A stretch of 64,000 bases of DNA, taken from positions 496,001 to 560,000 of the forward strand of contig NZ_BMGB01000001.1 of assembly GCF_014639655.1 (NCBI RefSeq), read 5' to 3'. The translations under genes were made by a program, and so were the position numbers. The DNA comes from Conyzicola nivalis. Lineage in GTDB: Bacteria > Actinomycetota > Actinomycetes > Actinomycetales > Microbacteriaceae. Shown piece after piece: positions 53,000 to 61,830 of the stretch; positions within the stretch are counted from its first letter, which is position 1, and every line of letters starts with the position of its first letter. The notes under the pieces were generated by a model. That model saw only the letters and a program-made list of their open reading frames with translations, did no database searches and was not told the origin of the DNA.

Positions 53000-54499
53000 C
53001 TACAAGGGCGACCGCGTCGCCGCCAGGTGCTGGTGAACGGCGCTCACCACGACCGAGCCTTCGCCGACGGCCGACGCGACCCGCTTGATCGAGGCGCGCC
53101 GCACGTCGCCCACCGCGAAGAGGCCGGCCAGCGAGGTCTCCAGGGCACCGGGGGCGCGTTCGTGCGGCCACGCGCGCCGTCCGCCCTCGGCCACGATCTC
53201 CGCCCCGGTCAGCACGTACCCCCAGCGGTCGCGCAGCACCTCGGGCGGCAGCCAGTCGGTGTGCGGGGCGGCACCGATCGTGATGAACAGGGCGTCGCAG
53301 CGCACGCTCGACTCGCGGCCGGTGACGCGGTCGCGCAGCGTGATGGTCTCCAGTCTTCCGGAACCGCCGCCGCCCACCACCTTCGCCTCGGTGACGATGC
53401 CGACACCCGCGGCGGCCAGTTCGTCGATCAGGTACTGCGACATGCTGGCGGCGAGGTTCGGCCCGCGCACCACGAGCGAGACCGAGGCGGCGTATCGGGC
53501 GAGATGCAGCGCCGCCTGCCCGGCCGAGTTGCCACCACCGACGACGTAGACGACCCGAGCCGTCTGCGCGCGGGCCTCGAGGGCCGAGACGCCGTAGAAC
53601 ACCGAGGTGCCGAGAAATCCGGCGAGCCCCGGCAGGGCGAGCCGGCGGTACGAGACGCCGGCCGCGAGCACGACGGCGCCCGCCGTCACGAGCTCGCCCG
53701 GCGCCACCTCGAGCACGAACCCGCCGTCGGCCGAGGCCACCCCGACGACCTCGCGCGTCACCGCGAACCGCGCGCCGAAGATCCACGCCTGCTGATAGGC
53801 CCGCTCGGCGAGCTCCGAGCCGGAGACCCCGCGCGAGAAGCCGAGGTAGTTGCGGATGAGCGACGACGAACCGGCCTGCCCACCCACCGCCCGCCGTTCG
53901 ATCACGAGGGTGTCGAGCCCCTCGCTCGCCGCGTACACCGCGGCGGCGAGCCCGGCGGGTCCGGCGCCGACGATCGCGACGTCGACGCCCGAGTCGGGGA
54001 GCTCGGTCGACAGTCCGTGCCGGCGGGCCAGATCGACGCTGCCGCCCGTCATCGTGACGTCGATCACGTCGGTCGCCGTCGCCCGCTGGTAGTCGCGCAG
54101 GAAGTCGGTGATGCCGCGGTTGAACGACTCGTCGGGGGAGGCCCGCGGACGCACCACGTAGTAGTCGATGTGGTTCGCGGCCATCAGCGAGAGCACCGCC
54201 GCAGACGTCTGCTGCGTGGCCCACGCTCCCCACGCGAGCACGAATCCGCGCCGCGCGTCCGGATGGTGGCGACGCGTCTCGACGTAGAGCGCCGCGTCGG
54301 CCGAGTCGCCGAGCACCAGGGCGACCTCCTCTCCGACGCTCTTCGCCTCGCGCACCCGGCCCACGGCATCCGCCACATTCCCGGTCACGACGATGCGGTA
54401 GTCGGTGCCGAACCGCCGCTCGAGTTCCGTCGCGACCTCCCCGGGCGACTCGAGCGAGAGGAGGATGAGGGGGCGGGGGCGATCCGGTGTTTTGGTCAT
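53000..54499 (-). CDS. Thioredoxin-reductase-like flavoprotein with N-terminal receiver-like domain
   Basis: A 499-aa protein. Residues 1-140 resemble a receiver-like or UspA-like module (LILLSLESPGEVATELERRF; YYVVRPRASPDESF). The rest is TrxR-like: FAD loop IVGAGPAGLAAAVYAASEG (178-183), GGQAGSSSLIRNYLGF, NADPH loop VVGGGNSAGQAAL and GLFAVGDVRRASIKRV. The redox CxxC that normally follows the FAD domain is absent (VFYGVSALEARAQ). So it is not a thioredoxin reductase; it fits the family of FAD oxidoreductases with a regulator-like front half, whose partners are unknown. Confidence 0.86.
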   Translation of the reverse strand: MTKTPDRPRPLILLSLESPGEVATELERRFGTDYRIVVTGNVADAVGRVREAKSVGEEVALVLGDSADAALYVETRRHHPDARRGFVLAWGAWATQQTSAAVLSLMAANHIDYYVVRPRASPDESFNRGITDFLRDYQRATATDVIDVTMTGGSVDLARRHGLSTELPDSGVDVAIVGAGPAGLAAAVYAASEGLDTLVIERRAVGGQAGSSSLIRNYLGFSRGVSGSELAERAYQQAWIFGARFAVTREVVGVASADGGFVLEVAPGELVTAGAVVLAAGVSYRRLALPGLAGFLGTSVFYGVSALEARAQTARVVYVVGGGNSAGQAALHLARYAASVSLVVRGPNLAASMSQYLIDELAAAGVGIVTEAKVVGGGGSGRLETITLRDRVTGRESSVRCDALFITIGAAPHTDWLPPEVLRDRWGYVLTGAEIVAEGGRRAWPHERAPGALETSLAGLFAVGDVRRASIKRVASAVGEGSVVVSAVHQHLAATRSPL

Positions 54500-54576
54500 G
54501 TAGCATGCCTACTCGCCGCTCCGGGCCCCCGCGAGCGACTAGACACGGGTGCCCGTCCGGCCCCAGACTTCCGACC

Positions 54577-57168
54577 ATGGATCGAATGCCACCCACGATT
54601 CGCACACCCGACCAACGACTCAGAATCTTCATCAGCAGCACCCTGAAAGAACTGGCTGCGGAGCGTAAATCGGCGCGCGCGGCAGCGGAACGGCTGCACC
54701 TCGCGCCCGTGATGTTCGAGCTGGGGGCGAGGCCGCACGCCCCGCGCGACCTCTACCGCGCCTACCTCGAGCAGAGCGACGTCTTCGTCGGCCTCTACTG
54801 GGAGCGCTACGGCTGGGTCGCCCCCGGCGAAACCGTCTCCGGTCTGGAAGACGAGTACCTGCTCGCTCCCGCTCTTCCGAAACTCATCTACATCAAAGAG
54901 CCGGCGGACAACCGCGAGCCGCGACTCGCTGAGCTGCTCGACCGCGTGCGTTCCGACGACACCGCGTCGTTCAAGTACTTCACCACCCCGCACGAACTCC
55001 AGTCGCTCATCGAGGGCGACCTCGCGACGCTCCTCGCCGAACGGTTCGACCAGAGCCGCACACCCGCCTCGGCCCCCTCGTCGTCGCCGCCGCCCGACGA
55101 ACCGGCTCCGGCCTGGCGTTCGCTGCCGCATCCGCTCACCCAGCTGATCGGGCGTGAGGAGGATGTCCTCGAGATCGAGCGGATGCTGCGGCACGACGAG
55201 AACCGCCTGATCACTCTCACCGGCCCCGGCGGTATCGGCAAGAGCCGTCTGGCGATCGAGGCGGCCGACCGCGTCGCCGACCGGTTTCCCGGGGGAGTGG
55301 TCTTCGTCGACCTCGCCCCCGTGCACGACCCGGGGCTCGTGGTCAACGCCATCGCGGCGGCCCTCGGCGTGCGCGACACCGGTGATGCACCGCTCGAGGA
55401 GAAGCTCGAGATGGCCGTGCGCAACCGGCGGCTGCTGCTCGTGCTCGACAACTTCGAGCAGGTGCTGCCGGCCGCGACGACGCTCGGCTCCCTGCTCGCG
55501 GCGGCCCCCGGCGTCACCCTGCTCCTCACGAGCCGCACGCTCGTGCGCCTCTCGGCCGAGCGCAGCTACGAGGTCGGCCCGCTCACCCTGCCGCAGGTCT
55601 CGCGGCGGCTCGACCCCGCCGAGGTCGCGCTCGTGCCGGCCGTGGCCCTGTTCGTCGAGCGGGTGCACGCGGTGAAGCCCGATTTCGAGCTCTCCGACGC
55701 GAACGTGGAGTCGGTCGCGCGCATCTCCGTGGCGCTCGACGGCGTGCCGCTCGCGATCGAGCTCGCCGCGGCCCGCATCCGCGTGCTGTCGCCCGCGGTG
55801 ATGCTCGAGCGGCTCGACCGCCGGCTGCCGATGCTGGTGGGCGGGATGCGCGACCTGCCGGCCCGCCAGCAGACCCTCCGCGGCACGATCGAGTGGAGCA
55901 CCGAACTGCTCGCCGACGACGAGAAGCGCCTGCTCGCGACCCTCGGCGTGTTCGAGGGCGGCTTCTTCCTCGAGGCGGCGGAATACGTTGCCGCCGACCG
56001 CGTGGCCGATCCGCTGACGAGCCTCGGCGTGCTCGTCGACAACTCCCTCGTGCGCGAACAGGACAGGGGCGACCGGTCGTACTTCACCGTGCTCGCCACC
56101 GTGCGCGAGTACGCGCTCGAACAGCTGGTGGGCGAGGGCGCGCTCGACGAGGTACTCGCCAGGCACGCCGACTACTACGTCGAGACCGGCCGGGTGATGG
56201 AGGCCGACCTCGAGGGCCGGCGGCAGCGCGAACTCGTCGCGCGTCTCGGCGACGACCGCAACAACCTGCGCTCGGCTGTGCGCTACCTCATCGAGGGCGG
56301 CGAACTCGACCGGGCCGCAGAGTTCGCCTGGACCCTCTACATCTACTGGTGGGTAGGCGGACTGCTCGGGGAAGTGCGCGGCTGGATGGACCGCGTGCTC
56401 TCGTCGGGAGCGCCGCTCGCCGACCGCACGAGGGCGATCGCGCTCTACTTCACGAAGGCCATCGTTTTCTGGCAGGAACCGGATGACACGGTGGCGGCGG
56501 GTCTCGCCGAGAGTGCCCGGCTGTTCCGCGAGCAGGGCGATCCGGGCGGCGAGGCACTCGCACGGGTCTCGATCGCCCTGTCGCTGCTCGCCGCGGGCAC
56601 CCCCGACGCGGATGCCGCCAACGAGCAGCTCGAGACGAGCCTGTCGCTCTTCCGCGAGTCGCACGACGTCTGGGGGGAGTCGATGGCGCTGGTCAGCCTC
56701 GGCCGGGTCGCGCTGCTGCAGAACAAGGTGCGCGGCGCGCTCAACCGCTTCGAGGAGAGTCTCGCCATCGCCCGCGCCGAGAACGACGACCTCGGCGAGA
56801 CCATCGCGCTGAACCACCTCGGCTGGGCGCGGCTGCTGCTCGGCGAGGTCGAACCGGCCCACCGAGCCTTCCACGAGACGCTGGGCATCTCGGCGCGACT
56901 CGGCCACGACGACGGCGTCGCCTACGGACTCGAGGGTCTCGTCGCGGTCGCCGCGACCGACGGCCAGATCGACCGGGCGGGTCGGCTGCTCGGCGCCGCC
57001 GACCGGCTGCGCGAGGAGGCCGGCATCTACAACGCCGCCGCGTTCGCCTTCCACGGCGCCCTCGTCGAGCAGATCCTCGCGTCGCCGGACGCGGGACGGT
57101 TCTCCATCGCCCGCGTCGCCGGACGCGAACTGTCGATCCTCGACGCCGTCACGGAGGCACTGGAGTGA
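54577..57168 (+). CDS. DUF4062-STAND (NB-ARC-like) ATPase with TPR region
   Basis: An 863-aa signalling ATPase. DUF4062 N-terminus RLRIFISSTLKELAAERKSA (from 15) and SDVFVGLYWERYGWV, a TIR/Toll-like alpha/beta unit; then a STAND P-loop LTGPGGIGKSRLA (about 214-226), Walker B LLLVLDNFEQVLPA, TSRTLVRLSAERSYEVGPLT, then helical TPR-like repeats (LLQNKVRGALNRFEESLAIA; TIALNHLGWARLLLGEVEPA). No DNA-binding C-terminus. It may be a sensor/effector (STAND defence-like) or regulator. Start ATG 54577 is chosen; the longer frame reaches into the divergent flavoprotein gene. Confidence 0.85.
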   Translation: MDRMPPTIRTPDQRLRIFISSTLKELAAERKSARAAAERLHLAPVMFELGARPHAPRDLYRAYLEQSDVFVGLYWERYGWVAPGETVSGLEDEYLLAPALPKLIYIKEPADNREPRLAELLDRVRSDDTASFKYFTTPHELQSLIEGDLATLLAERFDQSRTPASAPSSSPPPDEPAPAWRSLPHPLTQLIGREEDVLEIERMLRHDENRLITLTGPGGIGKSRLAIEAADRVADRFPGGVVFVDLAPVHDPGLVVNAIAAALGVRDTGDAPLEEKLEMAVRNRRLLLVLDNFEQVLPAATTLGSLLAAAPGVTLLLTSRTLVRLSAERSYEVGPLTLPQVSRRLDPAEVALVPAVALFVERVHAVKPDFELSDANVESVARISVALDGVPLAIELAAARIRVLSPAVMLERLDRRLPMLVGGMRDLPARQQTLRGTIEWSTELLADDEKRLLATLGVFEGGFFLEAAEYVAADRVADPLTSLGVLVDNSLVREQDRGDRSYFTVLATVREYALEQLVGEGALDEVLARHADYYVETGRVMEADLEGRRQRELVARLGDDRNNLRSAVRYLIEGGELDRAAEFAWTLYIYWWVGGLLGEVRGWMDRVLSSGAPLADRTRAIALYFTKAIVFWQEPDDTVAAGLAESARLFREQGDPGGEALARVSIALSLLAAGTPDADAANEQLETSLSLFRESHDVWGESMALVSLGRVALLQNKVRGALNRFEESLAIARAENDDLGETIALNHLGWARLLLGEVEPAHRAFHETLGISARLGHDDGVAYGLEGLVAVAATDGQIDRAGRLLGAADRLREEAGIYNAAAFAFHGALVEQILASPDAGRFSIARVAGRELSILDAVTEALE

Positions 57169-58055
57169 GCGCGGGGCAGTCTCCGGGTGCGTCCGACCGG
57201 GTTCTCACCTACACCAGGGTGATCGCGGCGATCATCCTGCCGTTCCTGGGCGCGGCGGTCGTGCTGCTCTACCTGCTGCCGGACGACACCGATGCGACCT
57301 TCGCCTGGACCATCCAGCCGGCGCTCACGGCGATGTTCCTCGGCTGTGCCTACGCGGGAGGCATCGTCTTCTTCGTGCACGTGCTGCGCACCGACCGGTG
57401 GCACCGGGTGAAGTACGGCTTCCCCGCCGTCATCGTGTTCGCATCGCTCCTCGCGGTCACGACCTTCCTGCACTGGGACCGCTTCCACTTCGGGCACATC
57501 TCGTTCTACACCTGGGTCACGCTCTACCTGACGACGCCGGTGCTCGTACTGGTGGCGGCCGCGCGCAACTGGCGCGCCGACCCGGGAACTCTCGAACGGC
57601 GCGACTACGCGATCCCTCGGCCCGCGCGCATCGCCGTCGCGCTCGTGGGCATCGTCGCGTTCGCGTTCGGTCTCGCGCTGTTCGTCGCGCCGGCCGCGTT
57701 CCTCGACGCATGGGCGTGGCAGCTCACCCCGCTCACCGGCCGCGTGGTCGGTGCCATCCTCACGCTCCCGGGAATGGTCAACGTCTGGCTGCTCGTCGAC
57801 GCGCGCTGGAGCGCGTTCCGCTGGATCTTCCAGGCGCAGATCGCGAGCCTCGTCTTCATCGCGGGAGCGCTGGTGTTCGCGTCCGGCGACCTCGCCTGGC
57901 GCACACCCGCCGGGCCGGCGTTCGTCGCCGGCATCGCGGTGTCCCTCGTCGCGTTCGTGGGCTTCTACGGCTACTGCGAACGGCAGAGCCTGGCCGGCGA
58001 ATCAGCCGTGGGCGAGCAGCTGCACCCCCACGACGACCAAGCCGAACAGCACTAG
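57165..58055 (+). CDS. Hypothetical polytopic membrane protein coupled to the STAND gene
   Basis: A 296-aa protein with about eight hydrophobic helices (IAAIILPFLGAAVVLLYLLP; PALTAMFLGCAYAGGIVFFV; VGIVAFAFGLALFVAPAAF). Not recognised. GTG 57165 overlaps the STAND stop (GTGA), so both are made from one message. Its last 54 bases overlap the next gene, which is antisense. Confidence 0.78.
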   Translation: MSAGQSPGASDRVLTYTRVIAAIILPFLGAAVVLLYLLPDDTDATFAWTIQPALTAMFLGCAYAGGIVFFVHVLRTDRWHRVKYGFPAVIVFASLLAVTTFLHWDRFHFGHISFYTWVTLYLTTPVLVLVAAARNWRADPGTLERRDYAIPRPARIAVALVGIVAFAFGLALFVAPAAFLDAWAWQLTPLTGRVVGAILTLPGMVNVWLLVDARWSAFRWIFQAQIASLVFIAGALVFASGDLAWRTPAGPAFVAGIAVSLVAFVGFYGYCERQSLAGESAVGEQLHPHDDQAEQH

Positions 58056-58523
58056 GCCCAGGAAGACCGCGAGCTTCTTCCACCAGGCGAGGCTCGCGCG
58101 GAAGACCGCGATATAGCCGATGGCGCCGAGCGTGACCGCCATGATCCAGACCGCGACGGTCAGCGCGAGCGGCACCGACAGCACGCCGGCCGCCGCGAGC
58201 AGCAGGATGACGACCGGGAGGACGATCGTGGCGAGGGCGCCGGAGGAGACGCGCACGAGGAAACGCAGCTCCGTGGCATCCGGAAGACTGCCCTTCACCG
58301 CGAGGTGGGCGACGATCTCGGAGATGAGGCCCGCGAGACCCGCCCCGACGGCCGCGATCAGGAGGGAGGTGACGGCCGTGAACGCCTCGGTCTCCTCGCC
58401 GTGCACGCTCAGTGCGAGCAACACGGCGAGGCCGATGAAGCTGACGTAGATGCGCTCCTTGAGGTAGGGGACGAGCTGCTGGGCGGTCGGCTGCGGCTCG
58501 CCGCGGTCTCGGATTCTGGCCAT
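58002..58523 (-). CDS. Small membrane protein, four helices
   Basis: A 173-aa protein: soluble lead (RDRGEPQPTAQQLVPYLKER) and four hydrophobic helices (YVSFIGLAVLLALSV; TSLLIAAVGAGLAGLISEIV; IVLPVVILLLAAAGVLSVPL; LAVFLGLVLFGLVVVGVQLL). Function unknown. It converges on and overlaps the previous gene by 54 bases. Confidence 0.72.
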   Translation of the reverse strand: MARIRDRGEPQPTAQQLVPYLKERIYVSFIGLAVLLALSVHGEETEAFTAVTSLLIAAVGAGLAGLISEIVAHLAVKGSLPDATELRFLVRVSSGALATIVLPVVILLLAAAGVLSVPLALTVAVWIMAVTLGAIGYIAVFRASLAWWKKLAVFLGLVLFGLVVVGVQLLAHG

Positions 58524-58630
58524 AGCACCAGTCTGGCATCGGCGCGGTGCGTCTTCCGCGGCCCTGCCGGCGCTGGCTACGATGCGACCGGGTCACCGTC
58601 GACCCTCCACCGTCGAGAGTGAGGATCACC

Positions 58631-59095
58631 ATGTCGTCGATCACGCCGTTTCTCTGGTTCGACTCCCAAGCCGAAGAGGCCGCGGAGTTCTACGTCTCCC
58701 TCTTCCCCGACAGCCGCATCGTCTCGGTGAACCGGTATCCCGAGGGCGGCCCGATGCCGGCCGGTACCGCGATGTCGGTGACCTTCGAGATCGACGGGCT
58801 CGAGGTGCAGGCACTGAACGCCGGGCCGGGAAAGCCGTTCACCGAGGCCATCTCGTTCTTCGTGCAGGTGGAAACACAGGCGGAGATCGACCGCTACTGG
58901 GACGCGCTGATCGCGAACGGCGGGCGACCCGACCAGTGCGGCTGGCTTAAGGATCGCTGGGGCCTGTCGTGGCAGATCGTGCCGTCGGTGTTGGGGAGCC
59001 TGATCGGCGGGCCCGACCCGGAGCGCTCGGCCCGCGCGATGCAGGCGATGATGGGCATGACGAAACTCGTGATCGCCGACCTCGAGGCCGCCTGA
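58631..59095 (+). CDS. VOC-family protein (PhnB-like)
   Basis: A 154-aa glyoxalase/VOC protein with ITPFLWFDSQAEEAAEFYVS, FPDSRIVSVNRYPEG, EVQALNAGPGKPFTEAISFF and the typical end GWLKDRWGLSWQIVPSVLG. This PhnB/3-demethylubiquinone-like subfamily is common and of uncertain substrate. ATG 58631 sets the family start. Confidence 0.88.
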   Translation: MSSITPFLWFDSQAEEAAEFYVSLFPDSRIVSVNRYPEGGPMPAGTAMSVTFEIDGLEVQALNAGPGKPFTEAISFFVQVETQAEIDRYWDALIANGGRPDQCGWLKDRWGLSWQIVPSVLGSLIGGPDPERSARAMQAMMGMTKLVIADLEAA

Positions 59096-59107
59096 GTTCC
59101 CTTTTCG

Positions 59108-59527
59108 CTAGTGGGTGTGTGGCGGTCCGACCCGCAGGATGTCGTCGGCCGGCAGCGTGATGCCCGCGCTGGCGTTCTCCTCCTCGGGGAACGGCAGCGC
59201 GGGCCGCACCACGCACTCGTCCTGGTCGAGGTCGACGATGACGACCCGGCGCCACTCCCAGCCCGGCCGCGGATCGCGCAGGTCGAGGCCGGGCCCGTCG
59301 GGGGAGACCGGCGGGAACGGCCGCGGGGAGAGCACCCACCAGTAGTTGGCGAGCGAGGTCAGCCCGCGGTCCGCGAGAACCGATTCGCACTGCAGTCGCG
59401 AGCCCGCATCGCCGAGGGGATGGCCGATCAGGTTGAGCGGCACGAAGACGCCGTCTCCCACCGGTGAGAGGTATCCGGTAAGTTCCCCGTCGCTGGGACG
59501 GTGGAAAGCGATCCATTGCTCGGCCAC
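59108..59527 (-). CDS. Hypothetical protein
   Basis: A 139-aa soluble protein from GTG 59525-59527: VAEQWIAFHRPSDGELTGYL, LANYWWVLSPRPFPPVSPDG, WEWRRVVIVDLDQDECVVRP. The pattern recurs in actinobacterial proteins of unknown function. The longer frame to 59782 lies in the divergent gene. Confidence 0.7.
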   Translation of the reverse strand: MAEQWIAFHRPSDGELTGYLSPVGDGVFVPLNLIGHPLGDAGSRLQCESVLADRGLTSLANYWWVLSPRPFPPVSPDGPGLDLRDPRPGWEWRRVVIVDLDQDECVVRPALPFPEEENASAGITLPADDILRVGPPHTH

Positions 59528-59561
59528 GCCACGAATGTAGCACCTGGGCCATAATCGGTGC

Positions 59562-60173
59562 ATGGCTGCCCAGCGTGGATTCGACCGGCTCGTCAACCTC
59601 AGCGATGCGGTCGTCGCGATCGCCGCGACCCTGTTGGTTCTGCCGCTCGTCGACACCGCCGCCGATGTCCGGTCCGATGGTGTCGGCTCGCTCTTCGCCG
59701 ACCACGGCAGCGAACTCTTCGCGTTCGCCCTCAGCTTCGCCGTGATCTGCCGGTTCTGGCTGATCCACCACGCCCTGTTCAACCGGCTCGTCGGCTACAC
59801 GCAGCCGCTGGTGTGGGCCAATTTCTTCTGGATGGCGAGCATCGCCTTCCTGCCGTTCCCCACCGAGCTCGTGTCGTTCTCGGTGGCGGACCATCCGCTC
59901 ACCTCGGCGCTCTACGTCGGAACGATGTGCGTCGCCTCCGGGGCCACGACCGTGATCCAGTGGATCGCGATCAGGATTCCCGCCCTGCAGCAGGAGGACG
60001 TGCGTGGAACACTGACGCTGCACGCGGCGCTGGCCAGTACCGTCGCGATGGTGGTGGCGCTCGTCGTTGTGCTCGTCTTCCCGGCCGTCGGGTTGTGGGC
60101 GCTCCTGCTGCTGTTCCCGGCCAACCTCGTCGGCGACCGGCTCTCGCGTCGGGCGCTGCCCGCAAACAACTGA
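59562..60173 (+). CDS. TMEM175-family putative potassium channel
   Basis: A 203-aa membrane protein. RLVNLSDAVVAIAATLLVLP at the N-terminus is the RxxxFSDxxxAIxxT signature of TMEM175 (first helix), followed by FALSFAVICRFWLIHHALFN and three more helices. Bacterial homologues conduct K+ weakly selectively. Length is typical for single-repeat forms. Confidence 0.86.
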   Translation: MAAQRGFDRLVNLSDAVVAIAATLLVLPLVDTAADVRSDGVGSLFADHGSELFAFALSFAVICRFWLIHHALFNRLVGYTQPLVWANFFWMASIAFLPFPTELVSFSVADHPLTSALYVGTMCVASGATTVIQWIAIRIPALQQEDVRGTLTLHAALASTVAMVVALVVVLVFPAVGLWALLLLFPANLVGDRLSRRALPANN

Positions 60174-60233
60174 GCGGAATTCCACACTCTCCGACATACT
60201 GGGAGGGCACCACGACCCCCCAGGAGAGCTCAC

Positions 60234-61772
60234 ATGGAAACCCCCCTGCCCGCGGATGCGATCGTGACCGGCGGCATCGTCGTCATCGTCGTCATCGTCG
60301 TCCTCGTCATCCTGTTCACCTTCCTGCGCGGTATCAAGGTCGCGAAGCCCGACGAGGCGATCATCGTCACCTCGCGGCAGAAGACCGTCAAGAAGCAGGG
60401 CGACGCGGAAGACGAGAACGGCGGCCAGCGTGTCGTGTTCGGTTCGCGCGTCTTCGTTATGCCGGTCGTCGAAGCGCACTTCAAGCTCAGCCTGCGCAGC
60501 CGCCAGCTCAACGTGCAGGCGACGGCCCAGACCAAAGACGCCATCACGATCAAGGTGAACGCCGTCGCCGTCGTCAAGGTCGGCGGTTCGGAGTCGATGG
60601 TGCGCGCCGCCGCCCAGCGGTTCCTCAACCAGCAGGATCAGATCGAGACATCCACCGAAGAGGTCCTGAGCGGTTCCGTGCGTTCCATCGTCGGCCAGCT
60701 CACGGTGACCGAGATCATCACCAACCGTTCCGCCCTGCAGGGCCAGGTGCTCGAGGCGGTGCGGGAGTCGCTCGACGTGCAGGGCCTGCAGATCGACACG
60801 CTGCAGATCAAGGAGATCGACGACGACAACGGCTACATCCGCGACCTCGGGCGTGCCGAGGCCGCCCGCGTGAAGCAGGTCGCCGAGATCGCCGAGTCCG
60901 TCTCCCGCCAGGCCTCCGAAGAGGCCCGCATCTCGGCCGACCAGGCCGTCGCCGAGCAGCAGCGAAAGCTCGACCTGCGCAACGCCGAGATCCAGAAGGA
61001 GACCGACAAGGCCCGCGCCGAAGCGGCCGCCGCCCGCCCGCTCGCCGAGTCGATCGCGCAGCAGGGCGTCATCGCCCAGGACGAGATCAACGCCGCCTCC
61101 CGGGTGGGCCTGCGCAAGCAGGAGCTCGACGCCGAGATCCGCGCCGTCGCCGACGCCGAGTCGTACGCCGTGCAGAAGAACGCGGAGGCGACCGCCGCCG
61201 CGGCCGTAGCCGCGGCCAACTCCAACCGTGATGCGCGCAAGGCGAGCTCCGAGGCCGTCGAGGCCGAGGGTCTGGCCGAGCGCAACCGCCGTCGCAGCGC
61301 CGCGGAAGCGACCGAGGCAGAGGGTGTCGCCGAGAAGAACCGCCGTATCGCGGCTGCCGAGGCCCTGCGTGCCGAGGGCGAGGCCGAGGCCAACTCGATC
61401 CGCGTCAAGGGCGCCGCCGAGGCCGAGGCGACCCGCGCCAAGGCCGACGCCCTCGAGGAACGCGCCGACGACCTGCTGCGCCAGCAGGTCATCGGCCAGC
61501 TGCCAGACATCGTGCGCGCGGCCTCCGAGCCGCTCTCCGCGATCAACAACATGACGGTCATCTCGTCCGACGGAAGCGGCACCGAGCAGGTGGGCCAGAA
61601 CGTCGCCACCCAGCTGGCCACCGCGACCCAGATCGTGCGCGACCTCACCGGCATCGACATCGCCGAGATCGTCACGGGCCGCGCCACCGGAACCGCCGCC
61701 GGCGCCGCCCTCGCCGGCCAGCAGGCCCAGGCCAGGGCGCCCAAGGTGCGCACCACCCCGCCGACGGCGTAA
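60234..61772 (+). CDS. SPFH/flotillin-like membrane-scaffold protein
   Basis: A 512-aa protein. An N-terminal membrane helix (IVVIVVIVVLVILFTFLRGI) is followed by the SPFH domain (KVAKPDEAIIVTSRQKTVKK; FVMPVVEAHFKLSLRSRQLN; NVQATAQTKDAITIKVNAVA). Then comes a long Ala/Glu/Arg coiled coil (AERNRRRSAAEATEAEGVAE and repeats) and a C-terminal flotillin-type end (NVATQLATATQIVRDLTGID). It should organise membrane microdomains. A terminator follows. Confidence 0.9.
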   Translation: METPLPADAIVTGGIVVIVVIVVLVILFTFLRGIKVAKPDEAIIVTSRQKTVKKQGDAEDENGGQRVVFGSRVFVMPVVEAHFKLSLRSRQLNVQATAQTKDAITIKVNAVAVVKVGGSESMVRAAAQRFLNQQDQIETSTEEVLSGSVRSIVGQLTVTEIITNRSALQGQVLEAVRESLDVQGLQIDTLQIKEIDDDNGYIRDLGRAEAARVKQVAEIAESVSRQASEEARISADQAVAEQQRKLDLRNAEIQKETDKARAEAAAARPLAESIAQQGVIAQDEINAASRVGLRKQELDAEIRAVADAESYAVQKNAEATAAAAVAAANSNRDARKASSEAVEAEGLAERNRRRSAAEATEAEGVAEKNRRIAAAEALRAEGEAEANSIRVKGAAEAEATRAKADALEERADDLLRQQVIGQLPDIVRAASEPLSAINNMTVISSDGSGTEQVGQNVATQLATATQIVRDLTGIDIAEIVTGRATGTAAGAALAGQQAQARAPKVRTTPPTA

Positions 61773-61781
61773 CGGCAAACG

Positions 61782-61820
61782 AAAAGCCCGGCACCCGCGT
61801 GAGCGTGTGCCGGGCTTTTT
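61782..61820. terminator. Rho-independent terminator, bidirectional
   Basis: AAAAGCCCGGCAC (61782-61794) pairs with GTGCCGGGCTTTT (61807-61819), 13 bp, with T runs on both strands. It ends the flotillin gene and the convergent substrate-binding gene. Confidence 0.85.
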
Positions 61821-61830
61821 CCTGTTGCGA

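Noticed and set aside
54496-57054. 852-aa antisense frame opposite the STAND gene
   Set aside because: It shadows the complete DUF4062-STAND coding sequence and has no domain pattern.
58947-61778. 943-aa frame opposite the flotillin and TMEM175 genes
   Set aside because: Low-complexity Gly/Leu/Arg composition; the plus-strand genes have clear motifs.
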